Shown here one piece after another: positions 54,115-62,580 of a stretch of DNA of 64,000 nucleotides. Where the stretch lies: contig CAVWLO010000004.1 of assembly GCA_963755985.1 (NCBI GenBank), forward strand, positions 1 to 64,000, in the 5' to 3' direction. The position numbers and the translations under genes were made by a program. Position 1 is the stretch's first letter. Each line of letters starts with the position of its first letter. Source of the stretch: DASXMT01 sp963755985 (lineage in GTDB: Bacteria > Actinomycetota > Acidimicrobiia > Acidimicrobiales > RAAP-2). The notes below the pieces were generated by a model. That model made no database searches, had not been told where the DNA came from, and saw only the letters and a program-made list of their open reading frames with translations.

Positions 54115-54335
54115 GGCTTTCCCTCTCTCTCTGGGGTGAAACTCCCTTGGGCGTTGGCTGTCAGTGGATGGGGCCTCTGCGCAAGATCTCGTTGGACCCT
54201 CCGTCGGCCAGCCGCCTTGCCGCGTCCACGCTGTTCTCGACGGCTTCCCGTGTCCCCTTGCAAAAGCGGGTCTCCGCCCCGGGCAACCGGCGGAGGTATC
54301 TTCGTAATGTCTAGGTGCTACTGTAACACCGGTTG

Positions 54336-54379
54336 CTAGTGATTTACTAGTAGTCAGTCAAAACATTAGGGGCTATAAT
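54336..54379 (+). promoter_or_regulatory. HxlR/MFS divergent control region
   Basis: CTAGT-gattt-ACTAG (54336-54350) is a perfect inverted repeat suited to an HxlR dimer. TATAAT at 54374-54379 lies 7 nt before the GTG of the regulator, so transcription would start at or next to the first codon and the message would be leaderless. Confidence 0.55.
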
Positions 54380-54385
54380 TTCGAC

Positions 54386-54763
54386 GTGCCCAAAACGTCC
54401 GAAGCAGCCAAAGTGCCCCCGGAAGCCAAAGCGTCCGCAGAAGAAAGCCTCATCAAGGTCTTTTCGCTGCTCGGGAAGCGGTGGAGTGGTCGTATCCTCG
54501 GTGCCCTCATGGAAGGCCCCGTGCGTTTCGCCGAGCTCCGTCGCGCCGTGTCCGGGATCAGTGAGTCCATGCTCTCCCAGCGGCTCGGGGAGCTGATTGA
54601 CGAGGGGTTGGTGCGGCGGGAGATCATCGAGGGGCCACCCCTCGGTGCCGCCTACCGGCTGACGGAGTCGGGGATGGCGTTGCGCCCGGCGCTCCAAGAG
54701 CTCATCCGCTGGAGTGTCGGTCACCTCGAATCGGGTGCTGATCGCACTTCGGTGTGCGAGTAA
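54386..54763 (+). CDS. HxlR-family transcriptional regulator
   Basis: 125 residues. KVFSLLGKRWSGRILGALMEG, RFAELRRAVSGISESMLSQR and LGAAYRLTESGMALRPAL are the conserved parts of HxlR winged-helix proteins. The Cys sensor of some members is absent from the N-terminal region. Probably represses itself and the divergent exporter. Start GTG 54386 on a likely leaderless transcript. Confidence 0.9.
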   Translation: MPKTSEAAKVPPEAKASAEESLIKVFSLLGKRWSGRILGALMEGPVRFAELRRAVSGISESMLSQRLGELIDEGLVRREIIEGPPLGAAYRLTESGMALRPALQELIRWSVGHLESGADRTSVCE

Positions 54764-54870
54764 AGAGCCTCAACAAATGGGCGCCCGGCCTGGCCTGCAG
54801 CCCGAACGACTTCAAAGCCGGCAAGGCGCACGTACCGACCGGCGAGAGGTTGGCACGAGAGGTGTATCCT

Positions 54871-55080
54871 ATGTGTATGGCGCGCACCAACATCGATCTC
54901 GACGATGCAGCCTGTGACGCCGTCATGCGGCGCTACCACCTCTCGACCAAGAAGGAGGCGGTGAACTTCGCCCTTCGCACCGTGGCCGCCGAGGCGCTTG
55001 ACCTTGATGACGCCCGCCGGCTGCGGGGCTCGGGGTGGGACGGCAACCTCGACGAGATGCGCACCAGTCGCGCCGGATGA
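54871..55080 (+). CDS. VapB-type antitoxin
   Basis: 69 residues from ATG 54871 (or ATG 54877, MARTNIDLDD). Ribbon-helix-helix start MARTNIDLDDAACDAVMRRY, then STKKEAVNFALR and the toxin-binding tail LRGSGWDGNLDEMR, exactly as in type II VapB proteins. It ends inside the start of the toxin gene. A GTGTAT direct repeat (GTGTATCCTATGTGTAT) covers the start and may be its operator. Confidence 0.9.
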   Translation: MCMARTNIDLDDAACDAVMRRYHLSTKKEAVNFALRTVAAEALDLDDARRLRGSGWDGNLDEMRTSRAG

Positions 55081-55466
55081 TCCTCGTCGACACATCTGCT
55101 TGGGTCGAGTTTCTCCGCGACACCGGTAGCCCGGCCTGCCAGCGGGTGGACGAGTTACTCGCCGATGAGATCGCCATCTGCCATCCGATCCGCATGGAGG
55201 TGCTGGCCGGCGCTCGCGACGAACGACATCTCAGAGACCTGCGCGGGCTGCTGGCCCGGGCCTCCGTACTTCCGACGTTGCCGGTCGACTACGAGGAGGC
55301 CGCGGCGCGCTACCGCACCTGTCGGCGCATGGGTGAGACCGTCCGGAAGCTGATCGACTGCCTTATTGCCGCCCAGGCGATCCGTGCCGGCATCCCGCTC
55401 CTCCACGTCGACGCAGACTTCGACACCTTGGCCCGTCATACAGAACTGATGATCGAGCCGACCTGA
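55077..55466 (+). CDS. vapC: VapC toxin (PIN domain)
   Basis: 129 residues. MILVDTSAWVEFLRDTG, ICHPIRMEVLAGARD, LIDCLIAAQAIRAG and HVDADFDTLARHTEL give all four acidic positions of an RNase toxin. ATGA overlap with VapB. The pair is a complete module. Confidence 0.92.
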   Translation: MILVDTSAWVEFLRDTGSPACQRVDELLADEIAICHPIRMEVLAGARDERHLRDLRGLLARASVLPTLPVDYEEAAARYRTCRRMGETVRKLIDCLIAAQAIRAGIPLLHVDADFDTLARHTELMIEPT

Positions 55467-55644
55467 TGATCGAACGGACCTGACGGCGCGGGACCAGTTC
55501 TTGACCGGCTCGCCACGATTCCGGTCGATGGGCAACCTGCGGGAACATTCCCAGGTAGCAGGGGGTTTAATCTGTTGACGCTTTCGGGGCCCGCGTCTGG
55601 GGGGACGAGGTGGGCCGAACCAGGTCGGATATGAGAGGACAGCC

Positions 55645-56133
55645 ATGACAGACGCCACCGGCACGACGGGAACGACCGAACCAACAGGAACGACCGACAC
55701 GACAGGCAAGGTCGAGCTGAGCGACAAGGAGTGGCGGGAGCGGCTGTCGCCCGAGCGCTACGCCGTGCTGCGCAACAAGGGCACCGAGCCGGCCTGGTCG
55801 GGCGAGCTCCTCCACGTCGACGGGGACGGGGTCTTCACCTGCGGCGGGTGCGGCGCTCCCCTGTTCGAGGCCGGCACCAAGTTCGAGTCCGGTTCGGGCT
55901 GGCCCAGCTTCTACGAGGCTGTCAACCAGGGCGCGGTCGAAGAGCACACCGATCGCGCCTTCGGGATGGTGCGGACTGAGATCACCTGTGCGCGCTGCGG
56001 CGGCCACCTCGGGCATGTCTTCCCTGACGGGCCCCAGCCCACCGGGCTCCGGTACTGCATGAACTCGCTGTCCCTCGACTTCGAGCCGAAGGACGAGACG
56101 GCGACCGAGTCCGAAGCGGCCGATCCGGCCTGA
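55645..56133 (+). CDS. msrB: peptide-methionine (R)-S-oxide reductase
   Basis: 162 residues. The MsrB domain starts at DKEWRERLSPERYAVL. Zinc-binding CGGC and CARC pairs, SGSGWPSFYE and the catalytic Cys in LRYCMNSLSLDF are all present. It reduces the R form of methionine sulphoxide in proteins with thioredoxin. The first ~22 residues are Thr/Gly repeats (TGTTGTTEPTGTTDTTG), absent in relatives. Start ATG 55645. Confidence 0.93.
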   Translation: MTDATGTTGTTEPTGTTDTTGKVELSDKEWRERLSPERYAVLRNKGTEPAWSGELLHVDGDGVFTCGGCGAPLFEAGTKFESGSGWPSFYEAVNQGAVEEHTDRAFGMVRTEITCARCGGHLGHVFPDGPQPTGLRYCMNSLSLDFEPKDETATESEAADPA

Positions 56134-56213
56134 CCGGTCCCGGACAGGCTGGCCCGAGAAGCACGGGCGGGCTTGTTGAGGACGTGCTGCGCCATGGGCA
56201 GAATCGAAGCAGC

Positions 56214-57536
56214 TCAGGTCGACGCCGCGTCCTCGGCCAGGGCCACGAGGACATCGTCGTCCCCAGGTCGGCCCACCAACGCCAGCCCGACCGGGAGGTC
56301 GTCAACCGTGGCGAGCGGGAGGGAGACCACCGGTGCGCCGGCCATGCCCGCCGGCGCGGTCAGTGTCAGTGTCCGGACTCGGACGTCCTCCTTGGCTGTC
56401 GCCACCCGCCCAGACGCCTCGTCCGCACCGGACGGCCGGTCCCCACTGGCCGTCCGATCCCCACTGGGCGCCTGGTCTCCACCGGCAGCCTGACCTGCCT
56501 GACCGGTGACGAGCAACGGTGCCGGCCCACTGGCCGTCGGCTGCACCATCACGCCGTCTTCGCCCGTCACCCGTTCAAAGGCTCGGATGATGTCGGTGCG
56601 CACCTCAAGGGCTCTTCGGGCATCAGCCGGATCTGTCGATCGAGCGTGGGCGAACCGGGCGGCAACGCCGGGGCCAAGTGCCGGCTCACGCGAGGTGATC
56701 CAGTCACCGTCGGAACGCCACGCCTCCACCTGCTGAAGGACCCGGAAGCCTTCCCGCCATGCCTCGAGCCGGCCCGCACCGGCCAGCGCCATCTCGACCA
56801 CCGACAGCCCGAGGCGGCGGCCCAGCGCCGTAGCCGCCGCTCGCAGCGCTCCGGAAGCCCGATCGTCGGCCAGGTCCATGAGGTCGGTAGCCACCACCAG
56901 CCGCCGAATGGCCCGAGGTGCGGCCGCCCGGGGCTGCTCCGGTCCCGGTGCGCCGGCGCCGAGCGCCCGCCACGCGGCAGCCAGCTGGGCCGGGTCGGCC
57001 GCGAACAAGCCCACGGTGTCGAAGCTGGGGGCGAGGGGCACCAGGCCGCGGACCGAGATTCGGCCGTGGGTGGTGCGAAGGCCGTAGATCCCGCAATAGG
57101 AGGCAGGCACTCGGGTCGAGCCTCCGGTGTCGCTACCGAGAGCCAGTTGCACCTCTCCGCCGGCCACGGCGGCCGCCGACCCGGACGACGAGCCACCGGG
57201 TACGTGCCCGGGCGCAGCCGTGTTGACCGGCGTCCCGTAGTGGACGTTCGTTCCCGAGAGGCTGTACGCGAGCTCGTCGGTGACGGTCTTACCCCAGAGG
57301 TCGGCTCCGGCAGCCAGCAACGCCGATACCGCCGGTGCATGGGTCGACGCCAGCGGCGCGTCGGCCAGCCAGTCGGGGTTCCCTGCGCCGGTCCGTGTGC
57401 CGGCCACGTCGAAGAGGTCCTTGACTGCGAAACGCAATCCCGACAGGGGGCCGCCGGGCGCGCCCGACTCGAGCAGGCGGGGCCCGATCACGAACGCGCC
57501 CAACGGGTCAGTAGGCACCACTGCGATCTGGCTCAC
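56214..57536 (-). CDS. amidase-signature hydrolase
   Basis: 440 residues. The Ser-cisSer-Lys triad region is visible: VKDLFDVAG (Lys ~39), GGSSSGSAAAVAGG and GSDTGGSTRVPAS (nucleophile Ser). It hydrolyses an amide; substrate unknown. About residue 340-370 it holds a low-complexity stretch (AGGDQAPSGDRTASGDRPSG) between VQPTASG and KEDVRVRTLTLT where relatives have a short loop. It stands alone. Confidence 0.9.
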   Translation of the reverse strand: MSQIAVVPTDPLGAFVIGPRLLESGAPGGPLSGLRFAVKDLFDVAGTRTGAGNPDWLADAPLASTHAPAVSALLAAGADLWGKTVTDELAYSLSGTNVHYGTPVNTAAPGHVPGGSSSGSAAAVAGGEVQLALGSDTGGSTRVPASYCGIYGLRTTHGRISVRGLVPLAPSFDTVGLFAADPAQLAAAWRALGAGAPGPEQPRAAAPRAIRRLVVATDLMDLADDRASGALRAAATALGRRLGLSVVEMALAGAGRLEAWREGFRVLQQVEAWRSDGDWITSREPALGPGVAARFAHARSTDPADARRALEVRTDIIRAFERVTGEDGVMVQPTASGPAPLLVTGQAGQAAGGDQAPSGDRTASGDRPSGADEASGRVATAKEDVRVRTLTLTAPAGMAGAPVVSLPLATVDDLPVGLALVGRPGDDDVLVALAEDAAST

Positions 57537-57616
57537 GTCGGGTCCTTCCTTCGGTTTTCCTGGCCATGACCTCGGCCGGCGCTCAGGCTAGGAGCGCCGG
57601 GGATGGGCCATTCTGC

Positions 57617-57631
57617 TACAATTATGTACAT
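57617..57631 (+). promoter_or_regulatory. -10 element and TGTACA palindrome at antitoxin start
   Basis: TACAAT (57617-57622) ends seven bases before ATG 57630, suggesting a leaderless message. ATGTACAT (57624-57631) is a palindrome with the TGTACA core known from YefM operators and overlaps the start codon. Confidence 0.45.
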
Positions 57632-57938
57632 GTCGGACGGCATGGAGATGGAAGAGGATGTGAGTCCCCAGACCGTCGGCGTCGCGGAGCTGCGCCAGAA
57701 CTTGAGCCGCTTTTTGCAACGTGCTGCCAGCGGCGAGCGGTTGCTCGTCACTGACCACAACCGCCCAGTAGCCGAACTTGGGCCTCCTTCCACAACGGGG
57801 GGGACCGCCTTGGACCGCCTCATCGCCGACGGGCGGGTCGCTCGTCCCCGTCGTCGCGGACTTCCAGAGCCCCTCCGTCTCGACGGTGATCCTCGCGTCC
57901 TGAGCCGCGCTCTCGACGAGATCCGAGGGGAGACGTGA
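57630..57938 (+). CDS. Phd/YefM-type antitoxin
   Basis: 102 residues from ATG 57630. SPQTVGVAELRQNLSRFLQR, RLLVTDHNRPVAELGP is the DNA-binding fold; a basic Pro/Arg-rich tail (GRVARPRRRGLPEPL) should wrap the toxin. ATG 57603 is less likely because it precedes the -10 element. Two bases separate it from the toxin start. Confidence 0.88.
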   Translation: MSDGMEMEEDVSPQTVGVAELRQNLSRFLQRAASGERLLVTDHNRPVAELGPPSTTGGTALDRLIADGRVARPRRRGLPEPLRLDGDPRVLSRALDEIRGET

Positions 57939-57939
57939 T

Positions 57940-58353
57940 GTGGCCCTCTTCTATGTCGATTCTTCGGCTCTGGTAAAGCTGCTTCGGGAGGAACAGGAGA
58001 CCTCGGCCTTGCGCGCTTTTCTTAGAGCTGCCGAGGTGATTTCCTCCGAGCTCGTGGTCACCGAGCTACCCCGGGCCATCCGGCGCGCCGCGGCACACCA
58101 TCCCGACTTGCCTCTCGACCTCCTCATCAGGCGTGCCGACCGGCTGCTCGACGCGGTGGCCATGGTCCCTCTCGATCGTGTCCAGCTCATGGCGGCCGGA
58201 GCGCTGGCTGAGCCATGGTTGCGAGCCATCGACGCGATCCATGTGGCTGCCGCGATTGACATCTATCCCCACGACGGGTTCGTGAGCTACGACAATCGAC
58301 AGAGCGCGGCAGCGCGCCTCGCTGGACTTCGCACATTCGCGCCATCCGACTGA
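57940..58353 (+). CDS. PIN-domain toxin (VapC-like)
   Basis: 137 residues from GTG 57940. ALFYVDSSALVKLLREEQET (Asp), SSELVVTELPRA (Glu), AIDAIHVAAAIDI (Asp) and VSYDNRQSAAARLAG (Asp). Expected RNase toxin, partner of the preceding antitoxin. Confidence 0.9.
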   Translation: MALFYVDSSALVKLLREEQETSALRAFLRAAEVISSELVVTELPRAIRRAAAHHPDLPLDLLIRRADRLLDAVAMVPLDRVQLMAAGALAEPWLRAIDAIHVAAAIDIYPHDGFVSYDNRQSAAARLAGLRTFAPSD

Positions 58354-58543
58354 CATCCGCCGACACGTCTTGTCCGAGGCCTTCCACCGCGAGCGGCGAA
58401 CTTGTTCGACGAGCTCGTCGTTGTTCTGCATCGACTGGAGCCTGACAGCGAAACCGTTGGTCCCCTGCACCTCAACGCCGAAGGAATCCAGGCGCCGATC
58501 TGATGGGATCAAAAGCGGGGCGGCCCCATTGTCAATCGGCCGT

Positions 58544-58957
58544 TCAGACGGCTACGACGGTAACGAGACCCTGGAGACCGCGGAAGTCGTCCGGGTTGCG
58601 TGTGTAGAGCGGGAGGTGCCCCGCGCAGGCCGTGGCGGCGATCAGAAGATCCAGTGCCCGAGTTCCCCGCGCCTTGCGTCCTGTGGCGACCTCGGCCGCA
58701 TAGATCCGCCCATAGGCGCGAGCCGCGTCTCCGTCGAAGGGGAGGGGGTCGAACACCGCTTCCGCCCGTTGTAATCGGTCCTGTCGGCGGGCCCGTTCGC
58801 CCGGGTCACTGGTGGCGTGCGTGCCGGCCGCGAGCTCGGCCATGGTGATGGCGCTGACCGCTACCTCGATCGGCAACTGTCCGGCCTCGAGCTGTTCGAG
58901 GTCGATGACCACCGAAGTGTCGATGATCCCCCGCCGGGCGCGTTGGGGATCAGGCAC
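58544..58957 (-). CDS. PIN-domain toxin (VapC-like)
   Basis: About 137 residues from GTG 58957. RGIIDTSVVIDLEQL (Asp), VSAITMAELAAGTHA (Glu), RALDLLIAATACAG (Asp) and LYTRNPDDFRGLQGLV (Asp). The start overlaps the antitoxin end by 8 bp. The upstream part of the open frame is antisense to nothing useful and lacks similarity. Confidence 0.88.
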   Translation of the reverse strand: MPDPQRARRGIIDTSVVIDLEQLEAGQLPIEVAVSAITMAELAAGTHATSDPGERARRQDRLQRAEAVFDPLPFDGDAARAYGRIYAAEVATGRKARGTRALDLLIAATACAGHLPLYTRNPDDFRGLQGLVTVVAV

Positions 58958-59204
58958 GAGGTGAGGTGTCCGGTGTGGCGACGCGGTCGAGGTCGGCCCG
59001 AAGCCGGGCCAGATCGACGCTCGGAGCGCCCCCGAACACGGCGACGGTGGAGTCGGCATCCACGAACCGGTGCCGCCGAAGAGGAACCAATTCTCCCACC
59101 GGTACACCATGTCGGGTCACCACGAATGACTCACCTCGGTCCAATCCCCTCATGATCTCGCCGCTGTCGTTCCTGAGCTGGCGTTGAGTGATGTCTCGAG
59201 CCAT
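58950..59204 (-). CDS. Phd/YefM-type antitoxin
   Basis: 84 residues from ATG 59204. ARDITQRQLRNDSGEIMRGL, then SFVVTRHGVPVGELVPLRR is the family fold; the tail FVDADSTVAVFGG and DLARLRADLDRV should bind the toxin. A near-perfect palindrome lies 10 bp upstream. Confidence 0.88.
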   Translation of the reverse strand: MARDITQRQLRNDSGEIMRGLDRGESFVVTRHGVPVGELVPLRRHRFVDADSTVAVFGGAPSVDLARLRADLDRVATPDTSPRA

Positions 59205-59213
59205 ATCCCAAAC

Positions 59214-59230
59214 GTAGCACATGGTGCTAC
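59214..59230. promoter_or_regulatory. GTAGCAC-atg-GTGCTAC operator
   Basis: Perfect 7-bp arms with a 3-nt centre, ten bases upstream of the antitoxin start. It shares the GTAGCA/TGCTAC half-sites with 52426-52441. Confidence 0.6.
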
Positions 59231-59335
59231 AGTGGGGATCCTCGCCCCGCGTGGACGCGGAGTGGTGCAGATGCCTTCCCATCACGTCGTCGCCGGTATG
59301 GCCCGGACTCCCGTCCACGGCGTTACCGGGATTCC

Positions 59336-59626
59336 TCAGTGCGACAGGCGAGCTTCGAGGAGCTCGAAGAGGTCTCCCAGGGCCGAGGCTTCGCTCTTTC
59401 CACCGCTCCTGAGTAGGACGCGGTCAGCATCGGCCAGGGCCTGACAGGCCCCGAACACCTCTCCTTTGGACAGAACCACCGAGTCCTGGAAACGAATGGG
59501 CCCGGCAGCGGGCTCCTCGGAGATTCCGTGATCGCCTGCATCTGGGCCGGTTGCCTTGACGTCAGGTTTGGTGCCGATCGCCTCGCTGGTCCCGGAGATC
59601 GGTCCGGTCGATGTCGTGATCGTCAT
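59336..59626 (-). CDS. hypothetical protein (96 aa)
   Basis: The N-terminal ~45 residues are Thr/Ser/Gly-rich and low-complexity (TITTSTGPISGTSEAIGTK). The rest is a helical domain: FQDSVVLSKGEVFGACQALA, DADRVLLRSG, LGDLFELLEARL. No family recognised. Start ATG 59626; high third-position GC supports coding. Confidence 0.55.
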   Translation of the reverse strand: MTITTSTGPISGTSEAIGTKPDVKATGPDAGDHGISEEPAAGPIRFQDSVVLSKGEVFGACQALADADRVLLRSGGKSEASALGDLFELLEARLSH

Positions 59627-59822
59627 GTCGATATTCCTCGTCGTCCTCGTGGGTTGGGCTCCTGCTGGCCGGAACACAGACCGGGCGGCAGGCCTGGGCG
59701 GTTGGGGTGAGCTGGAAGGTCCGGTCCGTCACTGGGGCCGTGCGTGGGCGACGCCGGGAGGGGGGTCAACGTCGCCGGCAAGGCGGCTCCGGCTCGATAC
59801 CGGACCTTCCGCACACCGATCA

Positions 59823-60254
59823 TCAGGCGCTGGCCGCCAGGGCCTCGCCACCTGTTCCCGCTTCGCCGTCCTTGGAGCCGTCGTCCAGGGGCGAGTGTCG
59901 CTCCACCTTCTGCACGTCGGCGGTGGCGAAGCGGAGGCTGGGTCCGATCTCCTCGGCCACGATCTCCACCTTGAACCGGCGGTCGCCCTCATCGTTCTCC
60001 CAGCTGCGTTGCTCGAGCCGGCCGACGACCACGACCCGCATGCCCTTGGTCATCGACAGGGCCACGTTCTCGGCCAGCTCCCGCCAGCACACCACGTCGA
60101 AGAAGGATGTCGACTCCTCCCACTCCTTGGAGTCGCGTTGCTGCCAGCGCCGGTTCACTGCAACCCCGAGCGTCGTCGTCGCCTGCCCGTCCCGGGTGTA
60201 GCGAATCTCGGGGTCCCGGGTCAGGTTCCCGGTTATCGAAGTCGCTGTGCTCAT
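59823..60254 (-). CDS. ssb: single-stranded DNA-binding protein (paralogue)
   Basis: 143 residues. OB-fold: TSITGNLTRDPEIRYTRDGQ, VVCWRELAENVALSMTKGMR, RLEQRSWENDEGDRR. It coats single-stranded DNA. The C-terminus ends GEALAASA and lacks the acidic DDxPF tip that recruits repair enzymes in housekeeping SSB, so this is probably an accessory copy. AAGGGA precedes ATG 60254. Confidence 0.9.
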   Translation of the reverse strand: MSTATSITGNLTRDPEIRYTRDGQATTTLGVAVNRRWQQRDSKEWEESTSFFDVVCWRELAENVALSMTKGMRVVVVGRLEQRSWENDEGDRRFKVEIVAEEIGPSLRFATADVQKVERHSPLDDGSKDGEAGTGGEALAASA

Positions 60255-60516
60255 GGTTCGTTCCCTTCTCGTCAGCGCCATGGCGCTCCGTCGACGAGCC
60301 GCCCCATGACGACGGTCCCTTCCGACGCACCACCCACCATGGGTGACCAGACCCACGATGGCGGAGGGACCTTGCTGCGTGGCTGCTCACGACCTTGCCG
60401 GTCACCTTGCACGGGCGTCGCCCTGGCCGCGGCGACCGACACTTGCGCCTGGCTTTGGTTGACTTCCATGCGTCGGGCACCAATAGTGAGCCCATGACCG
60501 GATCGGGGGGACCAGG

Positions 60517-61857
60517 GTGGCCCTGCCTCGCGGCGCGGGCCCCGAGATGAGCGCACCGGGCGGCGAGGGGCCGGTCAGCAGGCTGTCCGAACGGCTCTGG
60601 ACCGGGAACATCGACATCAGTGGTCCCGATCACCCGGTGCAGGCAGCGGGTTTCATGTCCGAGGAGATCAGCCCGGGCGTCTTCGTCTACTTGAGCCTGG
60701 CCAGCGCCACCGCGGTCGAGACGGGTGACGGTCTGGTGCTCCTGGACTCCGGTGGGCCCTTCGACGTCGCACCCCTGTTCGACCACGTCCGGGGCTGGCG
60801 TCCCCGGTCGCGGCTGGCCGCGGCCGTCTTCTCCCACCACCACCTGGATCACGTATTCGGAACGGCCCGCTTCGAAGCCGAGTCCACCGAGCAGGGTTGG
60901 CCGGCACCGGTCGTCTACGGGCACCAGGACCTCCATGCCAACTTCGACCGCTACGTGAAGACCCGAGGATTCAACACCGCCATCAACGTCCGCCAGTTCG
61001 CGCTCGAGGGCCTGGAGGGGTTCTCGTGGCCCGAGCACTGGCGCCATCCCGATGTCACCTACGGCGTGGGGATGACCGTCACCCATGGCGGACTGACCTT
61101 CGAGCTCCACCACGCCCGGGGCGAGACGGACGACGCCACCTGGACGTGGATCCCGGAGCTGAAGCTCCTCCATCCTGGCGACCTGTTCATCTGGGCCGTC
61201 CCCAACGCCGGCAACCCGCAAAAGGTCCAACGCTACGCGGGTGAATGGGCGGTGGCTTTGCGGACGATGGCCTCGCTCGGGGCCGAGGTGATGGTCACCG
61301 GGCACGGCGCGCCCGTCATCGGGAGCACCCGTATCCACCAGGCCCTCTCCGACACGGCCGAGCTCCTCGAGTCGCTCGAGCAGCAGACGCTGGCCCTGAT
61401 GAACCAGGGCGTCGCCCTGGATCGCGTGCTCCATGAGGTGTCCATGCCGGAACACCTGTCCGATCGGCCGTACCTCCAGCCCGTCTACGACCACCCACAG
61501 TTCGTCGTCCGCAACATCTGGCGCCTCTACGGCGGCTGGTACGACGGCGACCCGGACCAGCTCCTGCCCGCCTCCCGGGCCGCGCAGGCCCGAGAGTGGG
61601 TCTCGCTGGCCGGAGGCGTCAGCAGCGTCCTCGATCGGGTACGGGACCTGTCTGCCCGCGGCGAGCTACAGCTGGCCGCCCATCTGGTCGAGACGGCCTG
61701 CTACGCCGACCCCGACGCCGCAGAGGTGCACCAGCTCCGAGCCGAGGTCTACGAGGCCAGGGCAGCGGCAGAACGCTCGTCGATGGCCGCCAACTTGTTC
61801 AACCACGCCGCCCTGGCCTCCCGACGAGGGAAGCGGGATCTGGCCGAGAAGGGCTGA
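60517..61857 (+). CDS. metallo-beta-lactamase-fold hydrolase, alkylsulfatase-like
   Basis: 446 residues (GTG 60517; ATG 60547 is the alternative). Metal-binding VFSHHHLDHVFG near residue 110, later ELKLLHPGDLFIW and VMVTGHGAPVIG. After the beta-lactamase fold, from about residue 270, there is a helical region (LYGGWYDGDPDQLLPA, ELQLAAHLVETACYADPD) typical of the dimerisation domain of SdsA1-type alkylsulfatases. No signal peptide seen. It may release sulfate from alkyl sulfates, but other ester substrates are possible. Confidence 0.88.
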   Translation: MALPRGAGPEMSAPGGEGPVSRLSERLWTGNIDISGPDHPVQAAGFMSEEISPGVFVYLSLASATAVETGDGLVLLDSGGPFDVAPLFDHVRGWRPRSRLAAAVFSHHHLDHVFGTARFEAESTEQGWPAPVVYGHQDLHANFDRYVKTRGFNTAINVRQFALEGLEGFSWPEHWRHPDVTYGVGMTVTHGGLTFELHHARGETDDATWTWIPELKLLHPGDLFIWAVPNAGNPQKVQRYAGEWAVALRTMASLGAEVMVTGHGAPVIGSTRIHQALSDTAELLESLEQQTLALMNQGVALDRVLHEVSMPEHLSDRPYLQPVYDHPQFVVRNIWRLYGGWYDGDPDQLLPASRAAQAREWVSLAGGVSSVLDRVRDLSARGELQLAAHLVETACYADPDAAEVHQLRAEVYEARAAAERSSMAANLFNHAALASRRGKRDLAEKG

Positions 61858-61965
61858 GGCGACCGAAGGAAGCCGAACAGGCAACGCTCCGTTGTGCGCC
61901 ACGAGACGGCCCTTCAGCCTGAGGGAGTAGTCATCGAAACACGCAGTCCGGGCGGAGCGTCGTCG

Positions 61966-62382
61966 TCATTTCACTCCGGTCACGAGGTAGATGCCGATGG
62001 CGAGCACGACGAGGAGCGAGGCGACGGCAGCTACCACCGCCGGCCACCTGGACGCGTCGAGCCGATCGCCGTGGTCGGCGAGAAGGGCTATGACTTGGCG
62101 GTGCTGCACAAGGCCGAGCACAAGCAGGAACGCCGCCGCCGCGACGAGAAAAATCCCGATGGCCCGGGCTGCCCCCCAGCTTGTCGCCGATGCCGGTTGC
62201 ACCTGATGCAAGAACAGGTTGAACTTGGAGACCACGAAGCCGAGTGCACTCATGGCGATCGCGGTGCGGATCCAGGCCAGCAGGGTCCGGTCAGCCGCCA
62301 GCTGCTGGCGGACGTCGACCCGCGCCGGGCGTATCGGCCCGGCCTGTAGGGAGTCCTGATCCGGTCGCTCAGGCTCTGTCAT
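61966..62382 (-). CDS. DUF202 (YidH-like) membrane protein
   Basis: 138 residues from ATG 62382. LAADRTLLAWIRTAIAMSAL is the DUF202 hallmark, with three membrane helices (AIAMSALGFVVSKFNLFL, IGIFLVAAAAFLLVLGLV, VVAAVASLLVVLAIGIYLV). Function unknown; small inner-membrane protein. The frame extends upstream without similarity. Confidence 0.9.
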   Translation of the reverse strand: MTEPERPDQDSLQAGPIRPARVDVRQQLAADRTLLAWIRTAIAMSALGFVVSKFNLFLHQVQPASATSWGAARAIGIFLVAAAAFLLVLGLVQHRQVIALLADHGDRLDASRWPAVVAAVASLLVVLAIGIYLVTGVK

Positions 62383-62580
62383 CACGAACCTGCCCGTCGA
62401 ACAGTGGGCCCGGAGCCCTTCTTGTGCCCTTCGGCACTCGCATTCGATCCAGCAACACCCTTGCAACCAACCCTCGACGCCACAACACAGCGGCTTCGTA
62501 TACCGGGTGAGGTTAACGCAGCGCGGACTGTTCCGAGACCGTGCCCACACGGTGACCGCGGTCGACGCGGCGCTGAACCA

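Noticed and set aside
58354..58543. Possible small gene between toxin-antitoxin modules
   Set aside because: A minus-strand frame reads through, but without recognisable family or ribosome site; left as intergenic.
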